Part shown: one piece after another, positions 17,406 to 25,513 of the stretch
Position numbering within the stretch: position 1 is the stretch's first letter
Layout: every line of letters begins with the position of its first letter
Source of the DNA: Oppiella nova
Lineage: Eukaryota; Arthropoda; Arachnida; Sarcoptiformes; Oppiidae
Assembly (NCBI GenBank): GCA_905397405.1
Contig: CAJPVJ010000419.1
Span: 1 to 25,768 of the forward strand
Direction of reading: 5' to 3'
Length of the DNA stretch: 25,768 bases
Translations under genes and position numbers: made by a program
Notes under the pieces: generated by a model
Databases searched by the model: none
What the model saw: only the letters and a program-made list of their open reading frames with translations
What the model was told of the DNA's origin: nothing

Positions 17406-18620
17406 TTAATCGGTAAAGGTCACTTTTGCAATGGCTTTTTTACTTGCCTGAATAACCAAAGTAACATTTTCTTTCACAGTGAAGTTTGCATCCACAACTT
17501 CCCAATCTACTTTTACGGCTCCACGTGAAACAGCATCTTTAGATTGTGCTGAATTCTTGGTTAAACCTGCGGCACGTAGAATAGACACAATCGAGATTTC
17601 TCCATTGTATTCACCACGAGAAATAGTCACTTCAGGCGTACCTTCAGGTAGCTCACCTTCTGTGATTAAGTTACCCGCACCTTTATGTGCATGTTCAGCA
17701 GCTTCTGCGCCATGGAAGCGTTCAACCAACTCAAGTGCAAGAATTTTCTTAATGTCTTGCGGATTAAGACCTTCAGCCATTTCTTTGAGAAGAACGTCAA
17801 TTTCGTCCATAGACTTAAAGCTGAGTAATTCAAAATAGCGTTCAATCAAGCTGTCAGGCATAGACAATACTTTTTGGTACATTGCGCCAGGGGCATCAAA
17901 TACACCAATATAGTTGCCTAAAGACTTCGACATTTTATTGACGCCATCCAATCCTTCTAGGATCGGTACGGTAATACATACTTGAGCTTCTTGATCATAA
18001 CGACCTTGAAGAGTACGTCCCATAAGTAAGTTAAAGGTCTGGTCTGTACCACCAAGCTCAACATCGGCTTCAAGCGCGATAGAGTCGTAACCTTGAACTA
18101 AAGGATATAAAAACTCATGAATAGCAATCGGTTGATGGCTATTATAGCGTTTAGTAAAGTCATCACGTTCTAGCATACGCGCAACAGTTTGCTGCGAAGC
18201 CAATTGAATCAAATCCGCAGCGGTTTTTGTTGCAAACCACTCAGAGTTAAAACGAACTTTGGTTTTATTTGGATCAAGAATTTTAAACACTTGTTCTTGA
18301 TATGTTTTGGCATTTTCTAAAACTTGTTCACGCGATAGCGGTGGACGAGTCGCACTCTTACCTGTTGGGTCACCAATCATGGCGGTATAATCACCAATCA
18401 AGAATGTGACATCATGACCAAGATCTTGAAACGCTTTTAATTTGTTAATTAAAACAGTATGACCCAAATGTAAATCTGGGGCAGTTGGATCAAATCCTGC
18501 TTTAATTTTTAAAGGACGATTTTCTTTTAGTTTCTTCAGAAGATCTTCTTCAGAAATAATTTCGTGAGTGCCTCGGCGAATGAGGGCAAGTTGTTCTTCA
18601 GCCGGCAGGAAATTTGACAT
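17406..18620 (-). CDS. tyrS: Tyrosyl-tRNA synthetase
   Basis: This is a class I synthetase that charges tRNA-Tyr with tyrosine. The 404 residues include the HIGH-type motif HLGH (51-54, in [13 protein letters not shown]), the tyrosine-site block [13 protein letters not shown] (190-202) and KMSKS (229-233). A C-terminal S4-type RNA-binding domain contains [21 protein letters not shown]. Length and motif spacing fit the roughly 400-residue subgroup rather than the longer E. coli TyrS. The start [10 protein letters not shown] is at 18620; only a weak ribosome-binding site precedes it. It is divergent from anmK with 82 bp between. A parS-like 16-mer lies in the S4 coding region. Confidence 0.97.
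   Translation of the reverse strand: MSNFLPAEEQLALIRRGTHEIISEEDLLKKLKENRPLKIKAGFDPTAPDLHLGHTVLINKLKAFQDLGHDVTFLIGDYTAMIGDPTGKSATRPPLSREQVLENAKTYQEQVFKILDPNKTKVRFNSEWFATKTAADLIQLASQQTVARMLERDDFTKRYNSHQPIAIHEFLYPLVQGYDSIALEADVELGGTDQTFNLLMGRTLQGRYDQEAQVCITVPILEGLDGVNKMSKSLGNYIGVFDAPGAMYQKVLSMPDSLIERYFELLSFKSMDEIDVLLKEMAEGLNPQDIKKILALELVERFHGAEAAEHAHKGAGNLITEGELPEGTPEVTISRGEYNGEISIVSILRAAGLTKNSAQSKDAVSRGAVKVDWEVVDANFTVKENVTLVIQASKKAIAKVTFTD
17517..17532. promoter_or_regulatory. parS-like site inside tyrS
   Basis: GGCTCCACGTGAAACA matches TGTTNCACGTGAAACA at 14 of 16 positions, with mismatches at positions 1 and 3 and an intact CACGTGAAACA half. It lies in the coding sequence for AVSRGA, so codon choice could also explain it. 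ParB binding is inferred. Confidence 0.4.
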
Positions 18621-18702
18621 TACAAAAACCCAAATACTTCAGTTAGACTATTTGTGCGATATACTAACATTTTTTCAGCATAATGCAGGCGAAGAATATC
18701 TC

Positions 18703-19830
18703 ATGACAACAATCTATATTGGCGTAATGACTGGAACCAGCATGGATGGCGTCGATTTTGTTGCTGCTTCATTTGATCCTTTACATATCCATGCCACGCT
18801 TACAGTCGCTTTTGATCCTCATTTACGCGATGAATTGATGGCATTGACCTTACCTGATGATAATGAAATCGATCGAATGGGTAAGGCGGATGTCGCTCTT
18901 GCAACCATGATTGGCAATGGCATTAACCAACTCATACAAGAAAATAATTTAGATAAAAGCCAAATTAAAGCGATTGGTTGTCATGGACAAACTATTCGGC
19001 ATCGCCCAGAACACGGGTTTACTTTACAAATTGGTGATCCAAATATTATTACGGAAATTACTCAAATTCCTGTGATTTCAGATTTTCGTCGTCGTGATAT
19101 GGCGGCAGGTGGGCAGGGTGCTCCTCTAGTTCCAGCGTTTCATCAAGCTTTATTCCAACATTCAACCATTCATCGAGTGATTCTCAATTTAGGGGGGATT
19201 GCCAATGTCAGCATGCTGCCTGCTGGTGATGAGCAGAATGTTTATGGTTTTGATACAGGTCCTGCCAATATTCTTATGGATGCGTGGTGTCATCGTTATA
19301 CTGGGCAACCTTATGACGAAAATGGCAATTGGGCAGCTTATGGTCAACCGATACGTTCATTGTTAGATCGCCTTCAAGCAAATGAATACTTCTCTAAAGA
19401 ACCTCCAAAAAGTACAGGGCGTGAAGACTTTAACTTGGAATGGTTAGATGAGCAGATTTTAGATTGGCGCAATGATTTAGAATATGATGAATTAGAAGAT
19501 ACCCCTGAAAATATTCAGGCAACGTTGATGAAACTCACGACACGTGCCATCAAGAAAGCCATTTATCGTTCGCCTCTAGATACGGGTGAGGTCTATGTTT
19601 GCGGTGGAGGTGCTTATAACTCACATCTACTTGAACAACTCCGTTGGCGTCTACGTAAGCACAATTGGTCTGTACAATCGACTTCTGCACTAGGCTTAGC
19701 ACCGACATGGGTAGAGGCAACCGCATTTGCGTGGCTCGCCATGCGTTTTGACCAACAGTTAAGTGGCAACCTACCTGCTGTTACGGGGGCAAAAGGCTAT
19801 CGTATCTTAGGCACGATTACAGCAGTTTAA
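18703..19830 (+). CDS. anmK: Anhydro-N-acetylmuramic acid kinase
   Basis: AnmK opens and phosphorylates 1,6-anhydro-MurNAc released from peptidoglycan turnover, giving MurNAc-6-phosphate for recycling. The chosen start MTTIYIGVMTGTSMDGVDF at 18703 gives 375 residues, the normal length. The open frame reaches back to 18568, but that part overlaps tyrS and is not family-like. Motifs are GVMTGTSMDGVDF (7-19), GCHGQTIRH, DFRRRDMAAGGQGAPLVP, LNLGGIANVS, GFDTGPANILMDAW and CGGGAYNSHLLEQL, as in the ASKHA-type kinase fold. A GAAGAA stretch precedes the start. It ends in a perfect 13-bp hairpin. Confidence 0.96.
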   Translation: MTTIYIGVMTGTSMDGVDFVAASFDPLHIHATLTVAFDPHLRDELMALTLPDDNEIDRMGKADVALATMIGNGINQLIQENNLDKSQIKAIGCHGQTIRHRPEHGFTLQIGDPNIITEITQIPVISDFRRRDMAAGGQGAPLVPAFHQALFQHSTIHRVILNLGGIANVSMLPAGDEQNVYGFDTGPANILMDAWCHRYTGQPYDENGNWAAYGQPIRSLLDRLQANEYFSKEPPKSTGREDFNLEWLDEQILDWRNDLEYDELEDTPENIQATLMKLTTRAIKKAIYRSPLDTGEVYVCGGGAYNSHLLEQLRWRLRKHNWSVQSTSALGLAPTWVEATAFAWLAMRFDQQLSGNLPAVTGAKGYRILGTITAV

Positions 19831-19839
19831 AACTGAAAT

Positions 19840-19872
19840 GATTGCTAAGGTGAGTGATACACCTTAGCAATC
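19840..19872 (+). terminator. Terminator after anmK
   Basis: A perfect 13-bp stem GATTGCTAAGGTG (19840-19852) and CACCTTAGCAATC (19860-19872) with a 7-base loop lies 9 nt past the anmK stop. Only a weak AATATTT tract follows. Confidence 0.75.
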
Positions 19873-20023
19873 AATATTTAAAACAAGAACAAGTGCGGTA
19901 TAGCAGTGTGAGATATTTTGTAGAACAATGATCGACCTGTTTAGCGCTGAGATTGTCCTTTACTGCTGTTAAAAAATAGTGCATAAGCTTCCACTATCAA
20001 TAAAAATTAAAACTGAGATCACA

Positions 20024-20866
20024 ATGAACTTAGCGATACAGAAACAGCGCATAGAATCATTTCAAAGAGAGGGTTTTAGCTTTGATGTGATAGATTCGGG
20101 TCCTTTGGATGGGCAGCCTTTTGTCTTGTTACATGGTTTTCCTGAAACCAATAAAAGCTGGCAAGAAACTGCAGAGATCTTGAATCAAAACGGTTATCGT
20201 ACTTTTGCTGTCAATCAACGTGGTTATAGTTTAGGTGCACAACCGCAAAACCGCCGTGATTATAGAAGTTCTGCTTTGGTTGAAGATGTAAATGCTTTAA
20301 TCGATATGATCCAACAACAGGTTTATTTAGTTGGACATGATTGGGGGGCAGTGGTTGCTTGGGATGTTGCACAACGTTATCCTGAAAAAATAAAACATTT
20401 GATTACGATTTCTGTACCGCATAAAGCAGCATTTATGCGTTCGATGTTCAGCAGTAATCAATTGTTAAAATCTTACTATATTGGTTTATTCCAATTACCC
20501 AAAATTCCAGAATTATTATTTGAGAAATTACCAAAGTTGGGTCTGGGCTTATTAAAAGATTCAGGAATGACCGCAAAACAACTCGAAGATTTCCAACAAG
20601 ACATCGTGGTGGAAAAGCGTCTAAGTTCTGCATTAAATTGGTATCGGGGACTTCCATTTAGTTCAAATAAAAATTTAACCCAACCAGTTTGTGTGCCGAC
20701 TTTATTTATTTGGGGCAAACATGACTCAGCGATCGGTTCTAAAAGCGTCGCCTTAAATCATCATTATGTAAAAGCAGCTTATAAAGAAATTGTGATGGAT
20801 GCGACGCATTGGATACCAGTGCAGAATGCAAAACAATTGAGCCAATATATTTTAGAAACGATTTAA
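20024..20866 (+). CDS. Epoxide-hydrolase-like alpha/beta hydrolase
   Basis: The 280 residues from MNLAIQKQRI belong to the alpha/beta-hydrolase fold. An upstream GTG at 19979 would add 15 residues but is less likely. HGFPE (37-41) provides the oxyanion-hole region. The nucleophile elbow is GHDWG with Asp106, not Ser, as in epoxide hydrolases and haloalkane dehalogenases. The likely acid is Asp234 (WGKHDSAIG) and the base His262 (DATHWIP). This marks an Asp-nucleophile enzyme acting on an epoxide, halide or similar ester intermediate. The actual substrate cannot be told. There is no signal peptide, so it is probably cytosolic. It stands alone between the anmK terminator and the convergent erpA. 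Confidence 0.82.
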   Translation: MNLAIQKQRIESFQREGFSFDVIDSGPLDGQPFVLLHGFPETNKSWQETAEILNQNGYRTFAVNQRGYSLGAQPQNRRDYRSSALVEDVNALIDMIQQQVYLVGHDWGAVVAWDVAQRYPEKIKHLITISVPHKAAFMRSMFSSNQLLKSYYIGLFQLPKIPELLFEKLPKLGLGLLKDSGMTAKQLEDFQQDIVVEKRLSSALNWYRGLPFSSNKNLTQPVCVPTLFIWGKHDSAIGSKSVALNHHYVKAAYKEIVMDATHWIPVQNAKQLSQYILETI

Positions 20867-20888
20867 CCTTGATGTCCTAACCATAAAA

Positions 20889-20911
20889 ATGCCCTCATAA
20901 GAAGAGGGCAT
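20889..20911 (-). terminator. Terminator of erpA
   Basis: ATGCCCTC (20889-20896) pairs with GAGGGCAT (20904-20911). On the minus strand five T follow. It lies 26 nt past the erpA stop and may also stop the convergent hydrolase transcript. Confidence 0.82.
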
Positions 20912-20936
20912 GATTTGATTCAAAATATGCTTTGAA

Positions 20937-21272
20937 TTAAATGGAGAATGATGAACCACAACCACAAGTTGTTGTTGCATTCGGGTTTTCTACAATAAAA
21001 CGTGAACCTTCTAAGCCTTCAATATAGTCAACTTTAGAACCGACGAGATATTGATAACTCAACGAGTCAACCAACATTTTTACATCACCATTTATGAATT
21101 CAGCATCATCTTCATTCATACTTTCGGCAAAGTTAAAACCATAAGAAAATCCTGAACAGCCGCCACCCGTTACATAGACACGTAACATCAGATCTTGATT
21201 ACCTTCGCTATCACGAAGTTGGCGAACTTTATTTGCAGCATTGTCAGTCAGCTCAAGTGCTTGGGCGGTCAT
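20937..21272 (-). CDS. erpA: Iron-sulfur cluster insertion protein ErpA
   Basis: ErpA is an A-type Fe-S carrier that delivers clusters to apoenzymes, including those of isoprenoid synthesis and respiration. The 111 residues contain the three cluster-binding cysteines in the expected layout: Cys39 in [13 protein letters not shown], and Cys103 and Cys105 in [12 protein letters not shown]. The N-terminal [16 protein letters not shown] and full length fit the family. A nearby IscA paralog would be the alternative, but there is no isc operon here and ErpA commonly stands alone, as it does here. A large palindrome covers the proposed promoter at 21311-21347. Confidence 0.93.
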   Translation of the reverse strand: MTAQALELTDNAANKVRQLRDSEGNQDLMLRVYVTGGGCSGFSYGFNFAESMNEDDAEFINGDVKMLVDSLSYQYLVGSKVDYIEGLEGSRFIVENPNATTTCGCGSSFSI

Positions 21273-21310
21273 GATATTGTTCCTCAGATTTCAAATGGCT
21301 TAAATGAAAA

Positions 21311-21347
21311 GACCATATATTCAGTATAACATACTCAATATATGGTC
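21311..21347. promoter_or_regulatory. 37-bp palindrome over the erpA promoter
   Basis: GACCATATATT (21311-21321) mirrors AATATATGGTC (21337-21347), and the inner AGTAT/ATACT continues the symmetry with only one central-arm mismatch and an AAC centre. On the minus strand it contains an extended -10, TGTTATACT (21331-21323), placing the erpA start near 21316 with a leader of about 44 nt. The hairpin is followed by TTTTC, so it may also terminate the upstream AdeT-like gene. An operator role is inferred. Confidence 0.6.
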
Positions 21348-21401
21348 AGTGAGTGAACTTTAAAGTAAATTCAGACTAAATTTATCGGATTTAATCTAGA
21401 A

Positions 21402-22406
21402 TTATTTGTAGTTCTCATCTTGTAGCGCACATTCAAAGTTTTTCGGATCGTTTTTACAACGGAATTGCCAAAGGATTTTCATCATTTGTTTGTTATAAAC
21501 GCCTTGTTTGGTCAAGCTGATACGAGATTCACGCATGAGTTTTTGATAACCAGGTTTATCACCATCTGGAACTTGCATCCAGTATTTCGCTGGAATATCT
21601 GCTTTCATTTTTCCAATGATGGTGTTTGCACGAGGCAATTGCGTTTTAATCCAATCACGAGATTTTTGACCATAGCCAGCAGGGAATTTATCTGGACGAA
21701 TGATGATATTACCTGTGACTTGTAGCAGTGGGTAATTCACAATAGCGCCTTTAGTCCCTAAACCCTTATGCAGCTCTAAAGGTTTAAATACCGCTGCAGG
21801 TGCACCAATAATATCAACCTGACCATTATTGAATTTACTGCCAAAATTTGTAACATCCGCGGCAACTGCTTGAGCACCAATTTGTTGAACCATAATTTTT
21901 TGTGCTTGATCATAGTCGAGTACCGCAATTTTTTTACCCGCTGCTTTTGCAACGGTATTGATATTGCGGTCATTGACCATCAGGAAAGCATCACCTACTG
22001 GAATAACACCAACAACTTCATATTTTCCGCTGGTCATGTATTTTGCAAAGTTTGGATTTGCTAAGCCTTGCATGACTTTTACCGCGAGATTGAGATCTGG
22101 AATCGCACCAATTGCATCTAAAGAACCGGTGAAACTATTAAATTGGCGACCACGCATACCTGTGATACTGACAGCATCACATTTACCCGCTTTAAAATCT
22201 TCTGCAATAACAGATTCATTTGAATTCACTTTTAATTCCAGATCCGCACCCCAGTTTTTCGCTGCAAGTTGATAATCTTTCATTAAGGTAAACACATCAC
22301 CATTTTTGCCTACTAAATCAAATACACACATGACTTGTTTTGCTTGAGTGGCAGATGTTGCAAGCAAAAGACCCGCAGCAGCAATGAGAGCGTTAGACCA
22401 TTTCAT
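21402..22406 (-). CDS. AdeT1/AdeT2-type putative periplasmic solute-binding protein (paralog 3)
   Basis: This is a third, more divergent member. ATG at 22406 (MKWSNALIAAAGLLLATSATQA) is chosen because AAGGA lies 10 nt upstream. It gives 334 residues with a signal cut after Ala22 and Cys27 and Cys76 exactly as in the other paralogs; the last two Cys are 317 and 326. The upstream frame begins at a TTG (22430) or ATG (22424) and would add up to eight charged residues. Shared blocks are CVFDLVGKNGD, WGADLEL, FKAGKCDAV, KYEVVGVIPVGDAFL, VDIIGAPAAVFKPLELHKGLG and NFECAL. No transporter partner is adjacent. Its ligand may differ, given AAVFKPLEL where the others have AYAYKPLEI. Confidence 0.8.
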   Translation of the reverse strand: MKWSNALIAAAGLLLATSATQAKQVMCVFDLVGKNGDVFTLMKDYQLAAKNWGADLELKVNSNESVIAEDFKAGKCDAVSITGMRGRQFNSFTGSLDAIGAIPDLNLAVKVMQGLANPNFAKYMTSGKYEVVGVIPVGDAFLMVNDRNINTVAKAAGKKIAVLDYDQAQKIMVQQIGAQAVAADVTNFGSKFNNGQVDIIGAPAAVFKPLELHKGLGTKGAIVNYPLLQVTGNIIIRPDKFPAGYGQKSRDWIKTQLPRANTIIGKMKADIPAKYWMQVPDGDKPGYQKLMRESRISLTKQGVYNKQMMKILWQFRCKNDPKNFECALQDENYK

Positions 22407-22744
22407 TATTTTTTTCCTTTCCATGATCAATATTATTCATGTTCAATTGAATCGAAGAGCCTCGACCAATAGAACTTTGTGACATCAAAAATGTATTTAG
22501 TTTAGAAAATCGTTTATTGCTAAACCCAACATGATCTATTCTGAACAATCGATTTTCCAAATCAATTGTTCGAGTTCAATGATGAATTGATGTTATTGAA
22601 ATCATTACTTGAAATGAGTCAGTTCGCAATGACCCAAATGACAAAATTTCCTCAGCAAAGAAGAAATGTTAGAAGCTATTAATTACTGAAGAAAATCATT
22701 ACGTTTGCTTTTATAAATGAATAAATTGTTTGCTAAAAAGACAA
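22407..22744. other. Intergenic region upstream of paralog 3
   Basis: About 340 bp without a gene. The only clear structure is an imperfect 13-bp inverted repeat at 22543-22571 (GAACAATCGATTT facing AAATCAATTGTTC, one mismatch, 3-base loop), some 140 bp upstream of the AdeT-like start. No convincing promoter pair was found. No ORF of interest is seen on either strand. Confidence 0.5.
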
Positions 22745-22771
22745 AAGAATCTGGGTTCGCCCCAAATTCTT
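22745..22771 (-). terminator. Terminator of the lipoprotein gene
   Basis: AAGAATCTGGG (22745-22755) pairs with CCCAAATTCTT (22761-22771) with one mismatch. On the minus strand it is followed by TTTTGTCTTTTT. It starts 6 nt past the stop of the minus-strand gene. Confidence 0.75.
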
Positions 22772-22776
22772 GAAGA

Positions 22777-23241
22777 TTAATCTTTGTTGTGATCTCTGTT
22801 TTTACGCTCATCACGTCTTTTATCACGTTGCTGTTGTTGATTTTGACGATCACGCTGTTGCCACTGTTTTTGATCAGGCCTATTGTCCCAGCGATGGTCA
22901 CGATTTGATTTATTGTTCCAATCTTTTCTATGTTGTTCCCATTGCTGCTTTTTCATTTGATCACGTTTGGCTTGTTCATATTGCCAACGTTGTTTATCCC
23001 AGTTCTTTTGGCGCCGTTCTTGTTCAATGCGCATTTGTTGTAAACGATAAGCTCGTTCTCGTTCCCAACGTTGGCGATCATTGTTTCGGTCATATCTTGG
23101 ATCATAACGTTGTCCATAGCCATAATCTCGATATACGGGTTGCCCATAGCCGCGAGAGTCATAACCATCTTCAGGAAATGCAACACAACCAACAGCAATA
23201 ATAGATGTTATGAATGAAACAATTAATGCTTTTATAGCCAT
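22777..23241 (-). CDS. Low-complexity Arg/Gln/Asp/Trp-rich lipoprotein, unknown function
   Basis: The start MAIKALIVSFITSIIAVGC at 23241 is chosen because GGAGA lies 8 nt upstream. It yields a lipoprotein signal with Cys19 as likely lipidated residue; the -3 Ala is less common than Leu. An upstream frame to 23265 adds eight residues and lacks this support. Residues 27-50 are Gly/Tyr-rich (GYGQPVYRDYGYGQRYDPRY). Residues 55-154 are almost entirely R, Q, D, N, K, E and W, with Trp at 59, 81, 86, 101, 108, 118 and 127, so this part is probably disordered or helical. I do not recognise a domain. Surface or envelope attachment is inferred from the lipobox. Confidence 0.7.
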   Translation of the reverse strand: MAIKALIVSFITSIIAVGCVAFPEDGYDSRGYGQPVYRDYGYGQRYDPRYDRNNDRQRWERERAYRLQQMRIEQERRQKNWDKQRWQYEQAKRDQMKKQQWEQHRKDWNNKSNRDHRWDNRPDQKQWQQRDRQNQQQQRDKRRDERKNRDHNKD

Positions 23242-23443
23242 AAGTTGTCTCCATTTAACAAGCAAAATAGCAAAAAAAAATTCAGATATAGCAAAATAGT
23301 CAATGACAAGTCATTTAACTCAGATTAGCGTATTTAAAAATTATATTTGTATATCGATGATGAGACTTGTATAAGATTATAGTCAGTCGATACCTGATCA
23401 TGTAGACAATATGAAGAATTTGAACATTTAAGGAAGAATCGTA

Positions 23444-24511
23444 ATGGTTGCTTTTCAACGTAGTATTCATGATTTAGTCGAAAAAGGGCAGGGTTCGGCA
23501 GGTAGGGCTTTAGATCGTTTGCCTACATTCGCTCAAGAGTCATTAACCAAGTTATTGGGTTACCCGTACCAGTTTCCTCAATTGGATAGTTTCACCAAAT
23601 GTTTGATGGCAGCTCAACTTAAACAGGGCAAAGTGGGTTTTATTGGCGCAGATGTAGAGCGCTCTAGAAAGCAATTTGAATCACAAATGCAATCTATTAT
23701 AAACAAACCGACCCATATCCAATTTGTTGAAGATATTCGTCTTCCTCTGCAAAGTGGTAGCGTCTACGCACGCCATTACCATCCTGCACCAAATAAAAAA
23801 TTGCCAATGATTATATTTTATCATGGTGGTGGTTTTGTGGTGGGTAGTGTGGACACCCATGATGAAGTGTGTCGCTTAATTGCTGCCCATGCAAAAGTTC
23901 AGGTCTTAAGTATTGAATATCCACTCGCACCGGAAGTTGGTCCACGTGACCTAATTCAGTCTTGTGAAGATGCTTTGGCTTGGGTGTATCAAAATCGCCG
24001 TCAATTTAAAATTCTCAAAAACCGTATTGCGGTTGCAGGAGATAGTGCAGGCGGAAATATTAGCGCTGTTATTGCGCAACGCACAGTCAATACAGTGTTT
24101 GCACCTCAAGCCCAGTTCTTGATTTATCCTGCTGTTGATTTCAAGAGTCGACATCCTTCTTTCTTTGCTTATAAAGATGGTTTGGTTTTGACAGGTTCAG
24201 ATATTGATTATGTGACTGACTATTATGCGACGCGTTTTAATATGGCATTGGATGATCCAATAATTTCACCCACCAATGGTCAGCTAAAGAAACTTGCTCC
24301 TGCATTTGTAGTAACAGCTGGACATGATCTTTTGCACGATGAAGGTAAAATTTATGCTTATAAGTTACGTCAAAATGGCGTAAAGGTTCATTATCAGGAT
24401 TATGAAGATCAAACCCACGGATTTATTAACTTAACCCCTGTTTCACGTAAAGCTAAAAAATACGTTATAGAGATGAGTAAAGAGTTCCGTAAATTCTGGG
24501 ATAAGCAATAG
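23444..24511 (+). CDS. HSL-family alpha/beta hydrolase (carboxylesterase/lipase)
   Basis: The 355 residues carry every landmark of the hormone-sensitive-lipase esterase family: HGGGF (127-131) for the oxyanion hole, EYPLAPE (158-164), nucleophile Ser201 in GDSAGG, acid Asp295 in TAGHDLLHDEG and base His325 in THGFINL. A helical cap region of about 90 residues precedes the core. Such enzymes hydrolyse short to medium acyl esters; the substrate here is unknown. AAGGAAG lies before ATG 23444. No signal peptide is visible, so the enzyme is probably intracellular. It is monocistronic. A parS site and palindrome follow it. Confidence 0.88.
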   Translation: MVAFQRSIHDLVEKGQGSAGRALDRLPTFAQESLTKLLGYPYQFPQLDSFTKCLMAAQLKQGKVGFIGADVERSRKQFESQMQSIINKPTHIQFVEDIRLPLQSGSVYARHYHPAPNKKLPMIIFYHGGGFVVGSVDTHDEVCRLIAAHAKVQVLSIEYPLAPEVGPRDLIQSCEDALAWVYQNRRQFKILKNRIAVAGDSAGGNISAVIAQRTVNTVFAPQAQFLIYPAVDFKSRHPSFFAYKDGLVLTGSDIDYVTDYYATRFNMALDDPIISPTNGQLKKLAPAFVVTAGHDLLHDEGKIYAYKLRQNGVKVHYQDYEDQTHGFINLTPVSRKAKKYVIEMSKEFRKFWDKQ

Positions 24512-24812
24512 CACAATATCATCTTGTACAAGTCACTTTTGTTTCACGTGGAACAAAAGTGGTTGATTAAAAAATAATCAAATAAGAATAATTGTTCTAT
24601 AAAGGCTAAGCACACGGATTTATCCATACAGTTCTTTTGTTGATAAAGCATCATCAACATATTCAACAACCAGTAAGGCTTATGACAGCTATATAGATAT
24701 AGTCGTGAATACTGTTGAGTATTGGTAAACGTGTTTAAATGTCATTTTTCAACAGAATAAAAGCAGACTACTATGAGAGGCTTATTAATTTAAAATGTTT
24801 AAGGAAAAGAGA
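24512..24812. other. Intergenic region with parS, esterase to cyclophilin
   Basis: About 300 bp without a gene. Besides parS it holds a one-mismatch DnaA box TTATCCATA at 24620-24628, a hairpin TGTTGAT/ATCAACA (24637-24658) and a smaller one AATACT/AGTATT (24707-24722). A -35/-10 pair for the cyclophilin gene could not be assigned with confidence. Confidence 0.5.
24540..24555. promoter_or_regulatory. parS: Perfect parS site
   Basis: TGTTTCACGTGGAACA is the exact reverse complement of TGTTCCACGTGAAACA, a perfect instance of the conserved bacterial parS 16-mer bound by ParB. It lies in the gap between the esterase and cyclophilin genes, about 19 kb from oriC. The symmetry extends outward: 14-bp arms at 24534-24547 and 24548-24561 match with one mismatch, so the palindrome may also end the esterase transcript. 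Confidence 0.85.
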
Positions 24813-25379
24813 ATGATCAAAAAAATAGGCATCGGTCTTGCTTTAGTGGTTTTGGTGAATCAAGCGTTCGCCAATACAGATATGCAAATTAAAACCAATT
24901 TAGGCAACATCAATATAGAGCTTTATGATGATCAAGCACCGATATCAGTAAAAAATTTTAAGAGCTATGTAAATAGTCAATTTTACAACGGCACCATTTT
25001 CCATCGTGTTATCCCTGGTTTTATGATTCAAGGCGGTGGCTTTGATAGCAACATGAAAGAGAAGGCTACTCAACCAGCGATCCAGAATGAATCTAGCAAT
25101 GGCTTAAAGAACGTTCGTGGGACTTTGGCTATGGCACGGACTAATGCGCCAAACTCTGCAACCAGTCAATTCTTTATTAATGTTGCAAATAACGACTTTT
25201 TAAATAAGTCTGCTGGAAACCCTGGGTACGCCGTATTTGGTAAGGTGACACAAGGACTGGATATCGTCGATAAAATCGTACAGACACCAACACAAACAGT
25301 GGGTATGCACCAAGATGTACCTGAACAAGCTGTAAAAATCATCAGTATTCAAACAATAAAAACAAATGTGAAAAAATAG
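24813..25379 (+). CDS. Exported cyclophilin-type peptidyl-prolyl cis-trans isomerase
   Basis: The start ATG at 24813 is preferred to 24795 because AAGGAAAAGAG lies just before it. The 188-residue product then begins with a signal peptide MIKKIGIGLALVVLVNQAFA, likely cut after Ala20. The cyclophilin fold follows: VKNFKSYV, FHRVIPGFMIQGGG with catalytic Arg65 and Gln73, GTLAMARTNAPNSATSQFFINV and GYAVFGKVTQGLDIVDKI. It would speed prolyl isomerisation in periplasmic protein folding, like PpiA. The usual C-terminal VxI ending is present, followed by a short basic tail. It is monocistronic between the parS region and the rRNA promoter. Confidence 0.93.
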   Translation: MIKKIGIGLALVVLVNQAFANTDMQIKTNLGNINIELYDDQAPISVKNFKSYVNSQFYNGTIFHRVIPGFMIQGGGFDSNMKEKATQPAIQNESSNGLKNVRGTLAMARTNAPNSATSQFFINVANNDFLNKSAGNPGYAVFGKVTQGLDIVDKIVQTPTQTVGMHQDVPEQAVKIISIQTIKTNVKK

Positions 25380-25388
25380 TTAAAAAAT

Positions 25389-25421
25389 AAAGCAGAAATA
25401 TTTTGTTCATATTTCTGCTTT
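25389..25421 (+). terminator. Terminator of the cyclophilin gene
   Basis: AAAGCAGAAATAT (25389-25401) pairs perfectly with ATATTTCTGCTTT (25409-25421) around a 7-base loop, 10 nt past the stop. The following T tract is short and interrupted. Confidence 0.75.
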
Positions 25422-25513
25422 AATATTAAAAGCTTACGCGACAAAAAGCCTAAAAATGAACCAAAACAGTGCATAAAAATACAACACTCAATAAAACAAT
25501 CAGTTAAAAGCAC

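Noticed and set aside
18568-18702. Longer start for anmK reaching into tyrS
   Set aside because: The extra residues are antisense tyrS sequence, and the family start is MTTIYIGVMTGTSMDG at 18703.
22770-23201. 143-codon ORF antisense to the lipoprotein gene, rich in His, Val and Asp
   Set aside because: It is the mirror of the low-complexity lipoprotein frame, which has a signal peptide, ribosome site and terminator.
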